Assembly: GCF_045062745.1 (NCBI RefSeq)
Contig: NZ_JBJGED010000017.1
Location: 62,001-126,000 of the forward strand
Length of the DNA: 64,000 nt
Source: Paenibacillus_AA sp045062745
GTDB taxonomy: Bacteria > Bacillota > Bacilli > Paenibacillales > NBRC-103111
Reading direction: 5' to 3'
Within the stretch, counting starts at the first letter, position 1. Each line of letters opens with the position of its first letter. Below, piece by piece: positions 17,301-24,588 of this stretch. Both the position numbers and the translations under genes were made by a program. The notes beneath the pieces are model-generated. The model made no database searches. It was not told the origin of the DNA and worked only from the letters and a program-made list of their open reading frames with translations.

Positions 17301-17744
17301 CTATAGGGGCTTCTCCCCGCTCCGGACCTCGACACTGACATTACGGAGCACTTTCTTCAGCAGACTCAGCATAAGCCCATACTCTTCTTCGCTGATCCCG
17401 TTAAGGCTTGTGTGTCTAACCCGATCCAATGCCTCCTGAACCTTAGGGACTACCGCTTGACCCGCCTCCGTCAAATAGAGCAGCTGGTACCGGTTGTCCG
17501 CCGGATCCGCCTCCCTCCGCACATACCCCTCCGCCTCGAGCTTGGCGATCGCCTTCGCAGTCGTCGTCTTGTCGATGAGCAGCGCCTCGCTTAAAGCCTT
17601 CTGCGTCATTCGATCCCGGCCCGCGATCGCCATCAGAAAAATATATTGTCCGCTTCCGATCCGATAAGGGGCCAGCTCAGCGGAGATCAGGATCTGGAGG
17701 TGGCGGTAAATGGCGGAGATATATTTGCCGTAGGATTCCTCCAC
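17301..17744 (-). CDS. MarR family transcriptional regulator
   Basis: About 147 residues. The winged helix lies near residues 45-105: TQKALSEALLIDKTTTAKAIAKLEAEGYVRREADPADNRYQLLYLTEAG, with the Asp-Arg wing motif of MarR proteins. A GTG at 17744 is chosen because AAGGA sits about ten bases upstream; the GTG at 17753 would touch that site. A 14-base direct repeat upstream probably forms its operator. It heads a two-gene operon with the DUF5519 gene. Confidence 0.87.
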   Translation of the reverse strand: MEESYGKYISAIYRHLQILISAELAPYRIGSGQYIFLMAIAGRDRMTQKALSEALLIDKTTTAKAIAKLEAEGYVRREADPADNRYQLLYLTEAGQAVVPKVQEALDRVRHTSLNGISEEEYGLMLSLLKKVLRNVSVEVRSGEKPL

Positions 17745-17767
17745 TATATTCACTTCCTTGAATAGGG

Positions 17768-17818
17768 TGTTATTGCAACTAATTATAGTGTATGCTAAAT
17801 GGACTGTTATTGCAACTA
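17768..17818. promoter_or_regulatory. Direct-repeat operator candidate for the MarR operon
   Basis: TGTTATTGCAACTA occurs at 17768-17781 and again, identical, at 17805-17818, 37 bases apart and immediately upstream of the marR start. The TTGCAA core is common in MarR-family sites. Confidence 0.55.
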
Positions 17819-17890
17819 TCTGAAAATACGCTCGATACGGGAGGCCCTGGGAGGAAATATCATCAGGAAGTAGGATTCATAATGTAAGGA

Positions 17891-17939
17891 GAGAAAATAT
17901 TCTCACTTTATTATACGCTCTATACCTACTATACTAGAG
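17891..17939. promoter_or_regulatory. Inverted repeats upstream of the hxlR gene
   Basis: GAGAA and TTCTC flank AATA (17891-17904), and CTCTA and TAGAG flank a 12-base centre (17918-17939). They lie 30-80 bases before the HxlR start, where an autoregulatory site would be. Short arms make this tentative. Confidence 0.3.
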
Positions 17940-17970
17940 ACAACTAACTTCTTAGGGAGGAGAATGCTTC

Positions 17971-18303
17971 ATGGGAGCGAGCAACTATGTTCCGAAAATG
18001 CCGGAGCACATCGAATGCAATATCGAAAGAACCCTCGATGTGCTTGGGGGCAAATGGGCTTTTCTCGTGCTGCGGGAGTTGTTCTGCGGGACCAAACGAT
18101 TCGGCGAGCTGCAGCGGTTGATCCCGTCGGTCAGTCCTCGGGCGCTGACCAGCACATTGCGGCATTTGGAGGAAAAAGGCGTCCTGGAGCGCCACGTCTT
18201 CCCTACCGTGCCGGTCACGGTGGAGTACACGCTGACCCCCAAGGGCCAGGACCTTCACCAAATCCTGAAGGAAATGAAGCTTTGGTCGGCCAAGTGGACT
18301 TGA
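17971..18303 (+). CDS. HxlR family transcriptional regulator
   Basis: 110 residues with the family signature: an N-terminal Cys (IECNIERTLDVLGGKWAFLVLRELFCGTKRFGELQRLIPSVSPRALTSTLRHLEEKGVLER) followed by a wing and VEYTLTPKGQDL. The Cys near residue 15 sits where YodB/HypR-type members sense quinones, diamide or hypochlorite, so redox sensing is possible. GGGAGGAG precedes the ATG. No target gene is adjacent on the same strand, so its regulon may be the divergent marR side or elsewhere. Confidence 0.87.
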   Translation: MGASNYVPKMPEHIECNIERTLDVLGGKWAFLVLRELFCGTKRFGELQRLIPSVSPRALTSTLRHLEEKGVLERHVFPTVPVTVEYTLTPKGQDLHQILKEMKLWSAKWT

Positions 18304-18365
18304 TGAATCGGAGTTGGATACGAAAAGCCGGAATTCCCGATCTGGGAGCTCCGGCTTGTTTCATT

Positions 18366-18938
18366 TCAATCCGCATACGCAGGACCGGCTTGATCTCCAG
18401 TTAACTCGTGCAGGAGATGAACGAGGAATTGCTGTTCGCTCTCAATAAGGTTCATGGGCTGAATGAAGAGAGCCCTGACATGCAGCGGCAAGTTCGGACC
18501 CCCTTGGGATTCATAGGCTTGCCGGATCCGGCTGCTTGCCTCCTCGAGGAAGTGCTGCCTTCCCTGCAGGGCTGCCACCGCTTCCTCTCGTCCTATGAAG
18601 GGCAAAGCCGCCAAGCCGAGTGCGAAGCGGGTATCCCGTTCCCGTGTGGCCGACAAACTGTGGAGAATCTCTCTCCTGAGCGTCTCCATGCCGACCTCGG
18701 TCGTGACGTATCTGGACGGCGAAGGCCCTTTGCCGGATTTTTTGCCGGCCTGCTCCGATCGGATCAGCCCCTTCTCATGCAGCTTCTGCAATCCTATATA
18801 GATCGAAGTCGTGCCGATGTTCGCCCACTCCCGGTATCCGCGCTGCTCGATGACTTTATTCACCTCATACCCCGAAGCTTGGCTAAACTCCGTGATGAGC
18901 TGCAGCAGTAAAAATTCCGCGTTGGATAGCTGATTCAT
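18366..18938 (-). CDS. PadR family transcriptional regulator
   Basis: About 190 residues. An N-terminal PadR winged helix (FLLLQLITEFSQASGYEVNKVIEQRGYREWANIGTTSIYIGLQKLHEKGLI) is followed by the helical Vir-C-type domain. ATG at 18938 is favoured by GAGGG six bases upstream. It has an ATATTAC/GTAATAT palindrome upstream, matching the ATGT..ACAT style of PadR sites. No coupled transporter or decarboxylase gene follows; the next gene on this strand ends in a hairpin-free gap. Confidence 0.85.
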   Translation of the reverse strand: MNQLSNAEFLLLQLITEFSQASGYEVNKVIEQRGYREWANIGTTSIYIGLQKLHEKGLIRSEQAGKKSGKGPSPSRYVTTEVGMETLRREILHSLSATRERDTRFALGLAALPFIGREEAVAALQGRQHFLEEASSRIRQAYESQGGPNLPLHVRALFIQPMNLIESEQQFLVHLLHELTGDQAGPAYAD

Positions 18939-18956
18939 AAGCATCCCTCATGAGTA

Positions 18957-18976
18957 ATATTACATGTGTGTAATAT
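18957..18976. promoter_or_regulatory. PadR operator candidate
   Basis: ATATTAC and GTAATAT flank ATGTGT, about 20 bases upstream of the padR start; autorepression is likely. Confidence 0.6.
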
Positions 18977-19087
18977 ATCATAGACGTAGTATTGGATCAA
19001 CGGGATAAGCCAATTTGAAGCATAATGTAGCTTAATGAGGCGGGATATCCGCTGACAATGAAATTGAGGTATATCAACCGAGCGACC

Positions 19088-19357
19088 CTATTCCTTCCGT
19101 CCAAAGGCACCAATGGCAGTATGAAACAGGCCCATGAGCAAGACGCCCAACCCTCCGAAGACGATGGCCCCCGTAGGATGTTGATCCACATCCGCCCAGT
19201 GCACGAACAATGCCGCTAACACCAGCATGCCCCAGCCGGCGACGAAATTCAGGACAGCCGACGGACCGAACGGGGTGGGAAACGGTTCTTTGGTGATCCC
19301 CTTCACGAAGTGAGGTACCGCATTCGCCCCGAATACACAAAACTTATCAAGGAAAAA
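19088..19357 (-). pseudogene. 5'-truncated small membrane protein
   Basis: An open frame runs from a stop at 19358-19360 down to 19088. Its product reads KFCVFGANAVPHFVKGITKEPFP, then two hydrophobic helices (FVAGWGMLVLAALFVHW and GAIVFGGLGVLLMGLFHTAIGAF). The conserved-looking GANAVPHFVKG segment normally would follow an N-terminal membrane helix, but no ATG, GTG or TTG with a ribosome-binding site exists before it. The only start, a GTG at 19306, falls after this segment. I infer that the 5' end was lost. If the GTG is used, a 72-residue two-helix protein would result. Confidence 0.5.
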
Positions 19358-19359
19358 TC

Positions 19360-19482
19360 ATGACTGCCGTAGAAAACTACCATCGCATCGATCATGGGCC
19401 GGTTGGAATCGAATCCTACATTAACGACTTAAAAGAGAATATGAATAAGGCTTTAAAGGAAGCCGGCTGCGCAGTTCAATAA
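19360..19482 (+). CDS. Small orphan reading frame, possible gene remnant
   Basis: Forty codons starting MTAVENYHRIDHGPVG and ending LKEAGCAVQ, with GGAAAA before the ATG. The composition is protein-like and soluble, but the length suggests the C-terminal piece of a larger protein left beside the truncated membrane gene. I do not recognise the family. Confidence 0.3.
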   Translation: MTAVENYHRIDHGPVGIESYINDLKENMNKALKEAGCAVQ

Positions 19483-19507
19483 ACCGGGAGTCGCCGTTAT
19501 ACTTCCG

Positions 19508-19684
19508 CTATTGATATTTCTTCTTCAGCTTCCTAAGCGCCATTTCTTTCTTAAGCACGACTTCCACCGACTCGGCCAAAAGATCGAATTTTTCCGCCAC
19601 GGTGAACTCCAGGGTTTCCCCGCAATGGGAACAGTTTTGCTTTTGAAGCTCAGTCATCTTCGCGCACTTGGGACACTTAATCAT
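19508..19684 (-). CDS. Small zinc-ribbon protein
   Basis: 58 residues with two CxxC pairs, CPKC and CSHC, fourteen residues apart, forming a zinc ribbon at the N-terminus. A charged helical tail ends in LRKLKKKYQ. GAGGTGG five bases before ATG 19684 sets the start. Function unknown; such proteins are often annotated only as zinc-ribbon domain proteins. Confidence 0.65.
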   Translation of the reverse strand: MIKCPKCAKMTELQKQNCSHCGETLEFTVAEKFDLLAESVEVVLKKEMALRKLKKKYQ

Positions 19685-19768
19685 GGAATCCACCTCAGCC
19701 GTTATGGATTAGTTGCATCAGTATTCGACTCGGTGAGACCAAACTCCTTTAAAGGGTTCAACACGAAG

Positions 19769-19810
19769 AAGGCTAGGACAGCGTGCCTGCCGGCAACCTG
19801 TCATAGCCTT
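19769..19810 (-). terminator. Hairpin downstream of the DHFR-like gene
   Basis: AAGGCTAGGACAG and CTGTCATAGCCTT form a 13-base stem with one mismatch, just after the DHFR-like stop codon. In that direction it is followed by TTCTTCGTG, a weak T-tract. Confidence 0.6.
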
Positions 19811-19827
19811 AACGCGCGAGTCGTCAA

Positions 19828-20376
19828 TCAGTGGGCGGCACCCGGTTGGTAATGAAGCTGGATGCACCCGGATTGAAGCGTCCTCGTTCTTAGGAGCTTC
19901 ATGTTGATTCGATCCTGAACGTCCCGGAATAAAGGCTTCCCCTCTCCTAAAACAACGGGTGCGACCGTAAGCTGATATTCGTCAATCAAATCGGCATACA
20001 ACAATGTTGAGGCGAGGCTGGCGCTACCGAAGATCGCCATGTCTTTAGCCGATTGTTGCTTCAGGCGCGTAATTTCTTCAACCACATTTTCTTTCACCAG
20101 CCGGGTATTTTGCCACTCCGCATTTTCTAAGCTGGTGGAAACGACAACTTTGGAAATCGAATTCATAAAGTCGGCAATACCATGATGGGCCGTAGGCCAA
20201 TAGCTCGCCATCATCTGATAAGTGACTTTTCCGAATAGCAGCATGTCCACCGAGTGGAGGAACCGGTTCGCGTACTCGTCATATTCCTCATCCACAATGT
20301 GCCAATCGATTTCACCGTTAGGACCTGCGAAGAAGCCGTCGAGCGTAACAAATTCTTGCACAATCAGCTTTCTCAT
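19828..20376 (-). CDS. Dihydrofolate-reductase/RibD-C family reductase
   Basis: 182 residues of the RibD C-terminal fold. MRKLIVQEFVTLDGFFAG opens the protein, LLFGKVTYQMMASYWP lies near residue 46, DMAIFGSASLASTLL carries the NADPH-binding GS motif near residue 112, and VAPVVLGEGKPLF follows. Bacillus YyaP/YwjB are the nearest named types; their substrates are unknown and they are not the housekeeping DHFR. Stands alone between two hairpins. Confidence 0.85.
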   Translation of the reverse strand: MRKLIVQEFVTLDGFFAGPNGEIDWHIVDEEYDEYANRFLHSVDMLLFGKVTYQMMASYWPTAHHGIADFMNSISKVVVSTSLENAEWQNTRLVKENVVEEITRLKQQSAKDMAIFGSASLASTLLYADLIDEYQLTVAPVVLGEGKPLFRDVQDRINMKLLRTRTLQSGCIQLHYQPGAAH

Positions 20377-20446
20377 TCCTTCACCTCTACTCCAGATTCA
20401 TAACTAAGTATAGAGCACAAGGCCGCCTATCGTTTCTTTTCGATTG

Positions 20447-20480
20447 CTAAAAGAAAAGGCTGTAGCTTACGCAACAGCCT
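20447..20480 (-). terminator. Terminator after the second DHFR-like gene
   Basis: AGGCTGT and ACAGCCT form the stem; in the direction of transcription it is followed by TTTCTTTT. Confidence 0.75.
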
Positions 20481-20486
20481 GTGATC

Positions 20487-21071
20487 CTATTTCGCCGGTC
20501 GATACGTCAGTTCCACCGCGCCTGAACGGAGAGTCTTCGTGGCGATGTGCTGGAGCGTCTTCAGTTGGTCCTGATCCTTAAAAAGATGCCTGCCGCTCCC
20601 GAGCACAACCGGAAATACCATGATCCGATACTCGTCCACAAGATCCTCTTGCATGAGCGTGTTCACCAATTCGCGGCTCCCGAGGGCCAAAATGTCCTGA
20701 CCGGGCCGCTGTTTCAGCTTCAACACTTCTTCCGCGAGATTCCCTTGGATGAGGCTGGCGTTCCATTTCATCTGCTCGGGAGTTTTGGTCCTGGATGCCA
20801 CGTACTTCGGAATCGTGTTCATTCGCTCGGCAAACCCTTCCGGAATCGAGAAATCCCGGACCGGATTGACGACCGTGTTCGTTTCTCCCGTTTTGGGCCA
20901 GGCGGCCGCAAACCCTTCGTAAGTGACCCGGCCCAACAACAGAGCGTCGCACCCCAGGAGTTCTTCAAACTTATGCTGATTCTGCTCATCGGTATTGAAC
21001 GGGACCGTCCAGATCGGATCCTCCATAACTCCATCCAGGGTGACGAACTCGGATACGATGACCTTTCTCAC
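20487..21071 (-). CDS. Dihydrofolate-reductase/RibD-C family reductase
   Basis: 194 residues. Same fold as the neighbour at 19828, but closer to the DHFR-like proteins with EDPIWTVPF: VIVSEFVTLDGVMEDP-type opening, LLLGRVTYEGFAAAWP near 47, DILALGSRELVNTLMQEDLVDEYRIMVFPVVLGSGRHLF in the second half. Start GTG at 21071. It is 21 bases downstream of the SRPBCC gene and ends the merR-SRPBCC-DHFR operon, with a good terminator at its end. Confidence 0.87.
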   Translation of the reverse strand: MRKVIVSEFVTLDGVMEDPIWTVPFNTDEQNQHKFEELLGCDALLLGRVTYEGFAAAWPKTGETNTVVNPVRDFSIPEGFAERMNTIPKYVASRTKTPEQMKWNASLIQGNLAEEVLKLKQRPGQDILALGSRELVNTLMQEDLVDEYRIMVFPVVLGSGRHLFKDQDQLKTLQHIATKTLRSGAVELTYRPAK

Positions 21072-21092
21072 TCTCCCCCACCTCCGCCTGAA

Positions 21093-21536
21093 TTAATGGG
21101 TGCGCTTCAGTTCCGCATCCAAGCTGTCCAGAAACTCCTTCGCCCCGTGCATATGATCCTCCAGCGAATCCAGACGGTCGAGGAAGGCGCATTGTTCGGT
21201 ATAGATGAGCTTCGTGCCTGCACCTTCGGCTTTAAATTCAACCGTTGTCACCGACACCGAGATCCGCGTCTCGCCCATGTCGATGCTAATCGTGTAGACG
21301 ATACGCTTGTCCGGTACAATCTCCTGATAGGTCGCTACGGACGTATAGATCGGACCTTCCGGTGGAGCGCCTCTTACGATCTCCCGCCCGCCTACACGGA
21401 AGTCGAACTCATCTGATTTCGGGAACCAATTGGCTTTGATCGCCGGGTCCGCCCATGCGGCGAACACCCCAGCAGGCAAGACATTATAATTACGCTCTAT
21501 GCTGAACGTGTCGTGTTTGACGGAATATTCCTTCAT
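21093..21536 (-). CDS. SRPBCC (AHSA1-type START/Bet v1 fold) protein
   Basis: 147 residues of the activator-of-Hsp90 homologue 1-like fold: NYNVLPAGVFAAWADPAIKANWFPKSDEFDFRVGGREIVRG, then the curved sheet and the closing helix HMHGAKEFLDSLDAEL. Such proteins bind hydrophobic ligands; no catalytic residue can be named. GGAGG eight bases before ATG 21536. Middle gene of the merR-SRPBCC-DHFR operon. Confidence 0.85.
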   Translation of the reverse strand: MKEYSVKHDTFSIERNYNVLPAGVFAAWADPAIKANWFPKSDEFDFRVGGREIVRGAPPEGPIYTSVATYQEIVPDKRIVYTISIDMGETRISVSVTTVEFKAEGAGTKLIYTEQCAFLDRLDSLEDHMHGAKEFLDSLDAELKRTH

Positions 21537-21556
21537 TGTTTGATCCTCCATTTCTG

Positions 21557-22039
21557 TTATGGCTCCGGATGCTTGTCCAGAATAGCTCCCAGCCGGTCGA
21601 GATGGACGTTCCAATTCTCCCGTTTCTCGGCAAAAAACTTCTCATGACTCATCCGCATCGTCCCGAGCAGCTTGGTAAAATCTTCGACCGTTAAAGGCTG
21701 CTTCCTTACCATCAGGCTGGACACATGCTCTAGTTCCTGTAACAGCTTCTGCTGAGCGAACAGATTTTTCTTAATTCGGGCGATTTGAAGGGACACGATG
21801 TCGAACAAGCTTATGTGGTCCCCCGCCAGGACGGATTTGATCTCCTCCAGAGACAGGCCAAGCTCCTTCAAGGACAAAATTTGCTGCAGACGGGTAATGT
21901 CCGATTCGGTATACAGCCTATGGCCCGAGTCTGAATACCCCGATGGCGAGAACAAGCCGATCTGATCGTAGTACCGCAGCGTTCGAATCGTGAGTCCCGC
22001 TAATTCGGCCAACTCTCCAACCTTCCACCTTTGTTTCAT
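21557..22039 (-). CDS. MerR family transcriptional regulator (TipAL/BmrR-like N-terminus)
   Basis: 160 residues. The N-terminal MerR winged helix reads WKVGELAELAGLTIRTLRYYDQIGLFSPSGYSDSGHRLYTESDITRLQQILSLKELGLSLEEI, followed by a long dimerisation coiled coil. There is no recognisable ligand domain, but the C-terminus continues for about 80 residues (TipAS-like length). ATG at 22039 is chosen over 22045 because AAGGGG is six bases before it. The promoter has the stretched 19-base spacer typical of MerR activators, so it probably autoactivates the operon on ligand binding. Confidence 0.88.
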   Translation of the reverse strand: MKQRWKVGELAELAGLTIRTLRYYDQIGLFSPSGYSDSGHRLYTESDITRLQQILSLKELGLSLEEIKSVLAGDHISLFDIVSLQIARIKKNLFAQQKLLQELEHVSSLMVRKQPLTVEDFTKLLGTMRMSHEKFFAEKRENWNVHLDRLGAILDKHPEP

Positions 22040-22082
22040 GATCATCCCCTTTTTTCTGCGCCAGCTGTGTACCGGTAACCCC

Positions 22083-22113
22083 AGTATAAAAGATTACGTC
22101 ACGTCATGTTCAA
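22083..22113 (-). promoter_or_regulatory. MerR-type promoter with 19-base spacer
   Basis: On the minus strand TTGAAC (22108-22113) and TATACT (22083-22088) are separated by 19 bases, longer than the usual 17. The spacer holds an imperfect dyad of form ATnACGTnACGTnAT. This is exactly what a MerR protein that untwists the promoter would bind. Confidence 0.7.
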
Positions 22114-22155
22114 GTGTATTTTTCTCGCACCATCGACTAGGCAGCTAACTAAGGC

Positions 22156-22701
22156 TTATTCTCCTCCCGCCGCCTGGCGGTTGATCTGGTACAGCACGTG
22201 GGGTTTGAGCGGACTTTGGTCCATCACTCGGGGATGGTTAAATCTTTTCACAAAGCTCATCCCGATTTTGATCATAACGTTTTGCGACGGTTGATTCACT
22301 TCCGCTGTGAAGCTATACACATCCTGAAACCCCAAATCGCTGAATCCATATTTCAAACAGGCCCTGGCCCCTTCCGTTGCATAGCCTTTTCCCCAGGCCT
22401 CTTTTTTCAAGCGCCAGCCGATCTCTATACACGGGGTAAAATCCGACGGAAAAGTAGCTCTATGAAATCCTATAAAGCCTATGAACTCGTTGCTCTCCTT
22501 GACCTCCACTGCATAAAACCCATAACCGCATTCTTGGAATTCGGACAGAATCGCCTCATAGAATACGTCGGTTCCCTCACTCGATAACACGGAAGGAAAA
22601 TACCTCATTACCTCAACATCGGCATTCAGACGACGGAAAGGCTCCAAGTCTGTCTCCATCCAGTCTCGCAATCTTAATCTTGGGGTTCCCATGTAAATCA
22701 T
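22156..22701 (-). CDS. RimJ/RimL-type GNAT N-acetyltransferase
   Basis: 181 residues. TPRLRLRDWMETDLEPFRRLNADVEVMRYFP opens it, and the acetyl-CoA loop is KKEAWGKGYATEGARACLKYGF. The type is GNAT family 3 (RimJ/L-like, ribosomal-protein or small-molecule acetylase). The perfect AGGAGGTG four bases before ATG 22701 fixes the start. The gene appears to be transcribed alone. Confidence 0.87.
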   Translation of the reverse strand: MIYMGTPRLRLRDWMETDLEPFRRLNADVEVMRYFPSVLSSEGTDVFYEAILSEFQECGYGFYAVEVKESNEFIGFIGFHRATFPSDFTPCIEIGWRLKKEAWGKGYATEGARACLKYGFSDLGFQDVYSFTAEVNQPSQNVMIKIGMSFVKRFNHPRVMDQSPLKPHVLYQINRQAAGGE

Positions 22702-22765
22702 GCTACACCTCCTTCTCCATTTTGCCCGTTTTGACACGCTATTGCAAAAGATTAGGAGCCTGTCA

Positions 22766-22798
22766 TAAAGAAAAAGGATGAGACCGTTCGTCCCACCC
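22766..22798 (-). terminator. Terminator after the spore-protein-like gene
   Basis: On the minus strand GGGTGGGAC and GTCTCATCC pair fully when G-T wobbles are allowed, then TTTTTCTTTAT follows. Confidence 0.85.
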
Positions 22799-22817
22799 TT
22801 CAAACGTATTAGGAATC

Positions 22818-22994
22818 CTATTCTTGATTCTCAACTGCATTAGCGCGTGTATTGGCAGAGGCTTGATTTTGTTCGAAGACTTCCGCCGCTTCTTCTGCGG
22901 AAAATTCCGTATCCGTTTTGCCCGGCACAGGCATCTGGTTCAACTTGGTCGACTGCACGTCCGCTTTCGCCGACTCGTTTTGCGGGTTGGCCAC
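22818..22994 (-). CDS. Small acidic protein, possible gamma-type small acid-soluble spore protein
   Basis: 58 residues, starting at a GTG six bases after an ideal AAGGAGGTG. The protein is hydrophilic and rich in Asn, Gln, Ala and Glu, with no Trp or Tyr. The stretch TDTEFSAEEAAEVFEQNQASANTRANA loosely resembles the TEFxxETxAQxVxxQNQ repeat of gamma-type SASPs. Those proteins are amino-acid stores in spores. The resemblance is weak and I could be wrong. A strong terminator follows, so it is a single-gene unit as SASP genes usually are. Confidence 0.45.
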   Translation of the reverse strand: MANPQNESAKADVQSTKLNQMPVPGKTDTEFSAEEAAEVFEQNQASANTRANAVENQE

Positions 22995-23073
22995 AATGGA
23001 CACCTCCTTGTTAGGAATCACAACAAGCAGTAGGATGCCCCTTGTATGGAAACGGTATACATTTGCTTAGTCT

Positions 23074-23406
23074 CTATTTCCCATTACCAAAGACGAAATT
23101 CTTGGACTCCATCGCGATGGAGAGCCACTCCACCTGATGCTCAGGCCCGATGACCACCCACTCCCGCATCGTGCGCCGCCCCATCACACAAGGTTGGCCC
23201 TGCCCTTCTGCGATGAGTGCGGCCACCTTCGATTGTGGCAGCTTGACGATCAACCTTCCTTTGGAGGAAAAAGCGAACATCTTGCCCCCGACCCTCAACT
23301 CCCCTGAAGCACCGAACCGCCTCATCCCGCCCTCAACAGTAGTACTAACCTCCGGATCTTCGCACAATATCTGCACGATCTCCTCATATGTAATCGATCC
23401 GCTCAT
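23074..23406 (-). CDS. TfoX-N/MmcQ-like small protein
   Basis: 110 residues with MRRFGASGELRVGGKMFAFSSKGRLIVKLPQSKVAALIAEG, which matches the alpha/beta pattern of the TfoX N-terminal or YjbR/MmcQ fold. Function unknown. It follows the YciI gene by three bases, with no clear ribosome-binding site of its own, so it is probably translated by coupling as the last gene of the ArsR operon. Confidence 0.55.
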   Translation of the reverse strand: MSGSITYEEIVQILCEDPEVSTTVEGGMRRFGASGELRVGGKMFAFSSKGRLIVKLPQSKVAALIAEGQGQPCVMGRRTMREWVVIGPEHQVEWLSIAMESKNFVFGNGK

Positions 23407-23409
23407 CGT

Positions 23410-23760
23410 TTACAGGACCGGCCGCAATTCAACCGTTCCCCGCACGACCGCCGGAGCGAGAGATGCCCACCGTACAGCTTCGTCAAGATCCGGTACATCT
23501 ATGATGAAGTAGCCGCTAAACGAAAGTAAGGCATCGGACGCATAAGCGCCTTCACTTGCTTGAACATTACCATCGACCGCACTCACGGTTGTAGCGGTGT
23601 GATTAGGCTGCAGAACGTTGCCCGGATAGAAGAGAACACCCGCGTCTTTCATCGATTGGATGAAGGACCTCCACCCCGACCAATACTGCTCCTTCCGGGC
23701 CTCGTCTGTCCTCGCTGCGAAGTCTTCCTTGGATTCGTAGGTCATCATCATGTACTTCAA
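23410..23760 (-). CDS. YciI-family (DGPF-domain) protein
   Basis: 116 residues, opening with MKYMMMTYESKEDFAARTDEARKEQYWSGWRSFIQSM. This is the DGPF/YCII fold, often found next to SRPBCC proteins and ECF sigma factors. LSGYFIIDVPDLDEAVRWA is the second conserved block. Function unknown. Its start overlaps the stop of the upstream SRPBCC gene (ATGA), so it is translationally coupled. Confidence 0.85.
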   Translation of the reverse strand: MKYMMMTYESKEDFAARTDEARKEQYWSGWRSFIQSMKDAGVLFYPGNVLQPNHTATTVSAVDGNVQASEGAYASDALLSFSGYFIIDVPDLDEAVRWASLAPAVVRGTVELRPVL

Positions 23761-24236
23761 TTTCTTTCCCCCTTGGGATCTGTAGTTGGGCTTGCAAAGG
23801 TATCGGGACCCGGCTCAACGCCCAGCAATACAAGCTCCAATCGCGAGATGTAGTAATTCCATCCGGCGAGGTGGGTGGGCCTGCGAGCCGCCGGCAAACC
23901 GGAATGCTTCAAGATGAGCAGCGTACCGTTGTCTTGCTCGTGTAATGTAATCTCCACCGTGCTAGAACCCGGCGGGAACGTATCCGAGCCGATCCACCCC
24001 CAGGTGAACACGACTCTCTCATTGGGCTCCACTTCTACATAATGTCCGGCAACCATGTCCGTTCCATTGAAATCGATTCGCAAGGCCCCGCCAAGCTTAG
24101 GCTCCAGCAGGACCTGACTGCCCATCCACATGACCATCTTTTGCGGATCGATCAAAAACGGGAACAAAGTGTCCGGACGGCAATCGATGTACATTTCCTT
24201 GATGATTGGATTGGGATCAAGCCCGTCCATCTTCAC
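23757..24236 (-). CDS. SRPBCC (AHSA1-type) protein
   Basis: 159 residues, with CRPDTLFPFLIDPQKMVMWMGSQVLLEPKLGGALRIDFNGTDMVAGHYVEVEPNERVVFTWGW typical of AHSA1-like SRPBCC proteins. The HLAGWNYYISRLE helix closes the cavity. The start is a GTG seven bases after AGGAG. It overlaps the end of arsR by 20 bases. ArsR-SRPBCC pairs are a recurring arrangement in Firmicutes and Actinobacteria. Confidence 0.85.
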   Translation of the reverse strand: MKMDGLDPNPIIKEMYIDCRPDTLFPFLIDPQKMVMWMGSQVLLEPKLGGALRIDFNGTDMVAGHYVEVEPNERVVFTWGWIGSDTFPPGSSTVEITLHEQDNGTLLILKHSGLPAARRPTHLAGWNYYISRLELVLLGVEPGPDTFASPTTDPKGERN

Positions 24237-24549
24237 GCCGCCGTCGCTCCTCTTCTTCGGCTGCCGCTTTCAACCGCAGCAACGCATCGTCCCAGAAACC
24301 GTCAATAAACGCCTTAATGTCAACCAGACCCTCCCTCCTCAGGCGATAGTACCTCTTCGTACCCACGCGTCGCACGGTGACCAGCCCGGACTCATGCAAA
24401 ACTTTGAGGTGCTGGGACACAGCCGATGGCGTAATGTCAAAGTGTGCCGCGATCGAACTCGAGGCCAATTCCTGCTCATGCACGAGAGTGAGAATGTCAC
24501 GACGGCGGGGTTCTGCCAATGCCAGGATGGTTTGCTGTATCATGATCAT
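24217..24549 (-). CDS. ArsR family transcriptional regulator
   Basis: About 110 residues. The winged helix reads LAEPRRRDILTLVHEQELASSSIAAHFDITPSAVSQHLKVLHESGLVTVRRVGTKRYYRLRREGL. No CxCxxC metal motif is present, so it is not a classical arsenic or metal sensor. A second ATG at 24543 is possible; neither has a clear ribosome-binding site, and the message may be nearly leaderless. It heads a four-gene operon with SRPBCC, YciI and TfoX-like genes. Its start lies inside a large palindrome that is presumably its operator. Confidence 0.87.
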   Translation of the reverse strand: MIMIQQTILALAEPRRRDILTLVHEQELASSSIAAHFDITPSAVSQHLKVLHESGLVTVRRVGTKRYYRLRREGLVDIKAFIDGFWDDALLRLKAAAEEEERRRREDGRA

Positions 24550-24588
24550 AATGTAGCACAAACTTAATTAAGTGTAAACTACATTATG
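24547..24588. promoter_or_regulatory. Nested 42-base palindrome, ArsR operator
   Basis: CATAATGTAG (24547-24556) and CTACATTATG (24579-24588) are perfect inverted arms, and in the middle ACTTAATTAAGT (24562-24573) is a perfect 12-base palindrome. The element spans the arsR start and the 3' end of the upstream GNAT gene. Confidence 0.75.
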
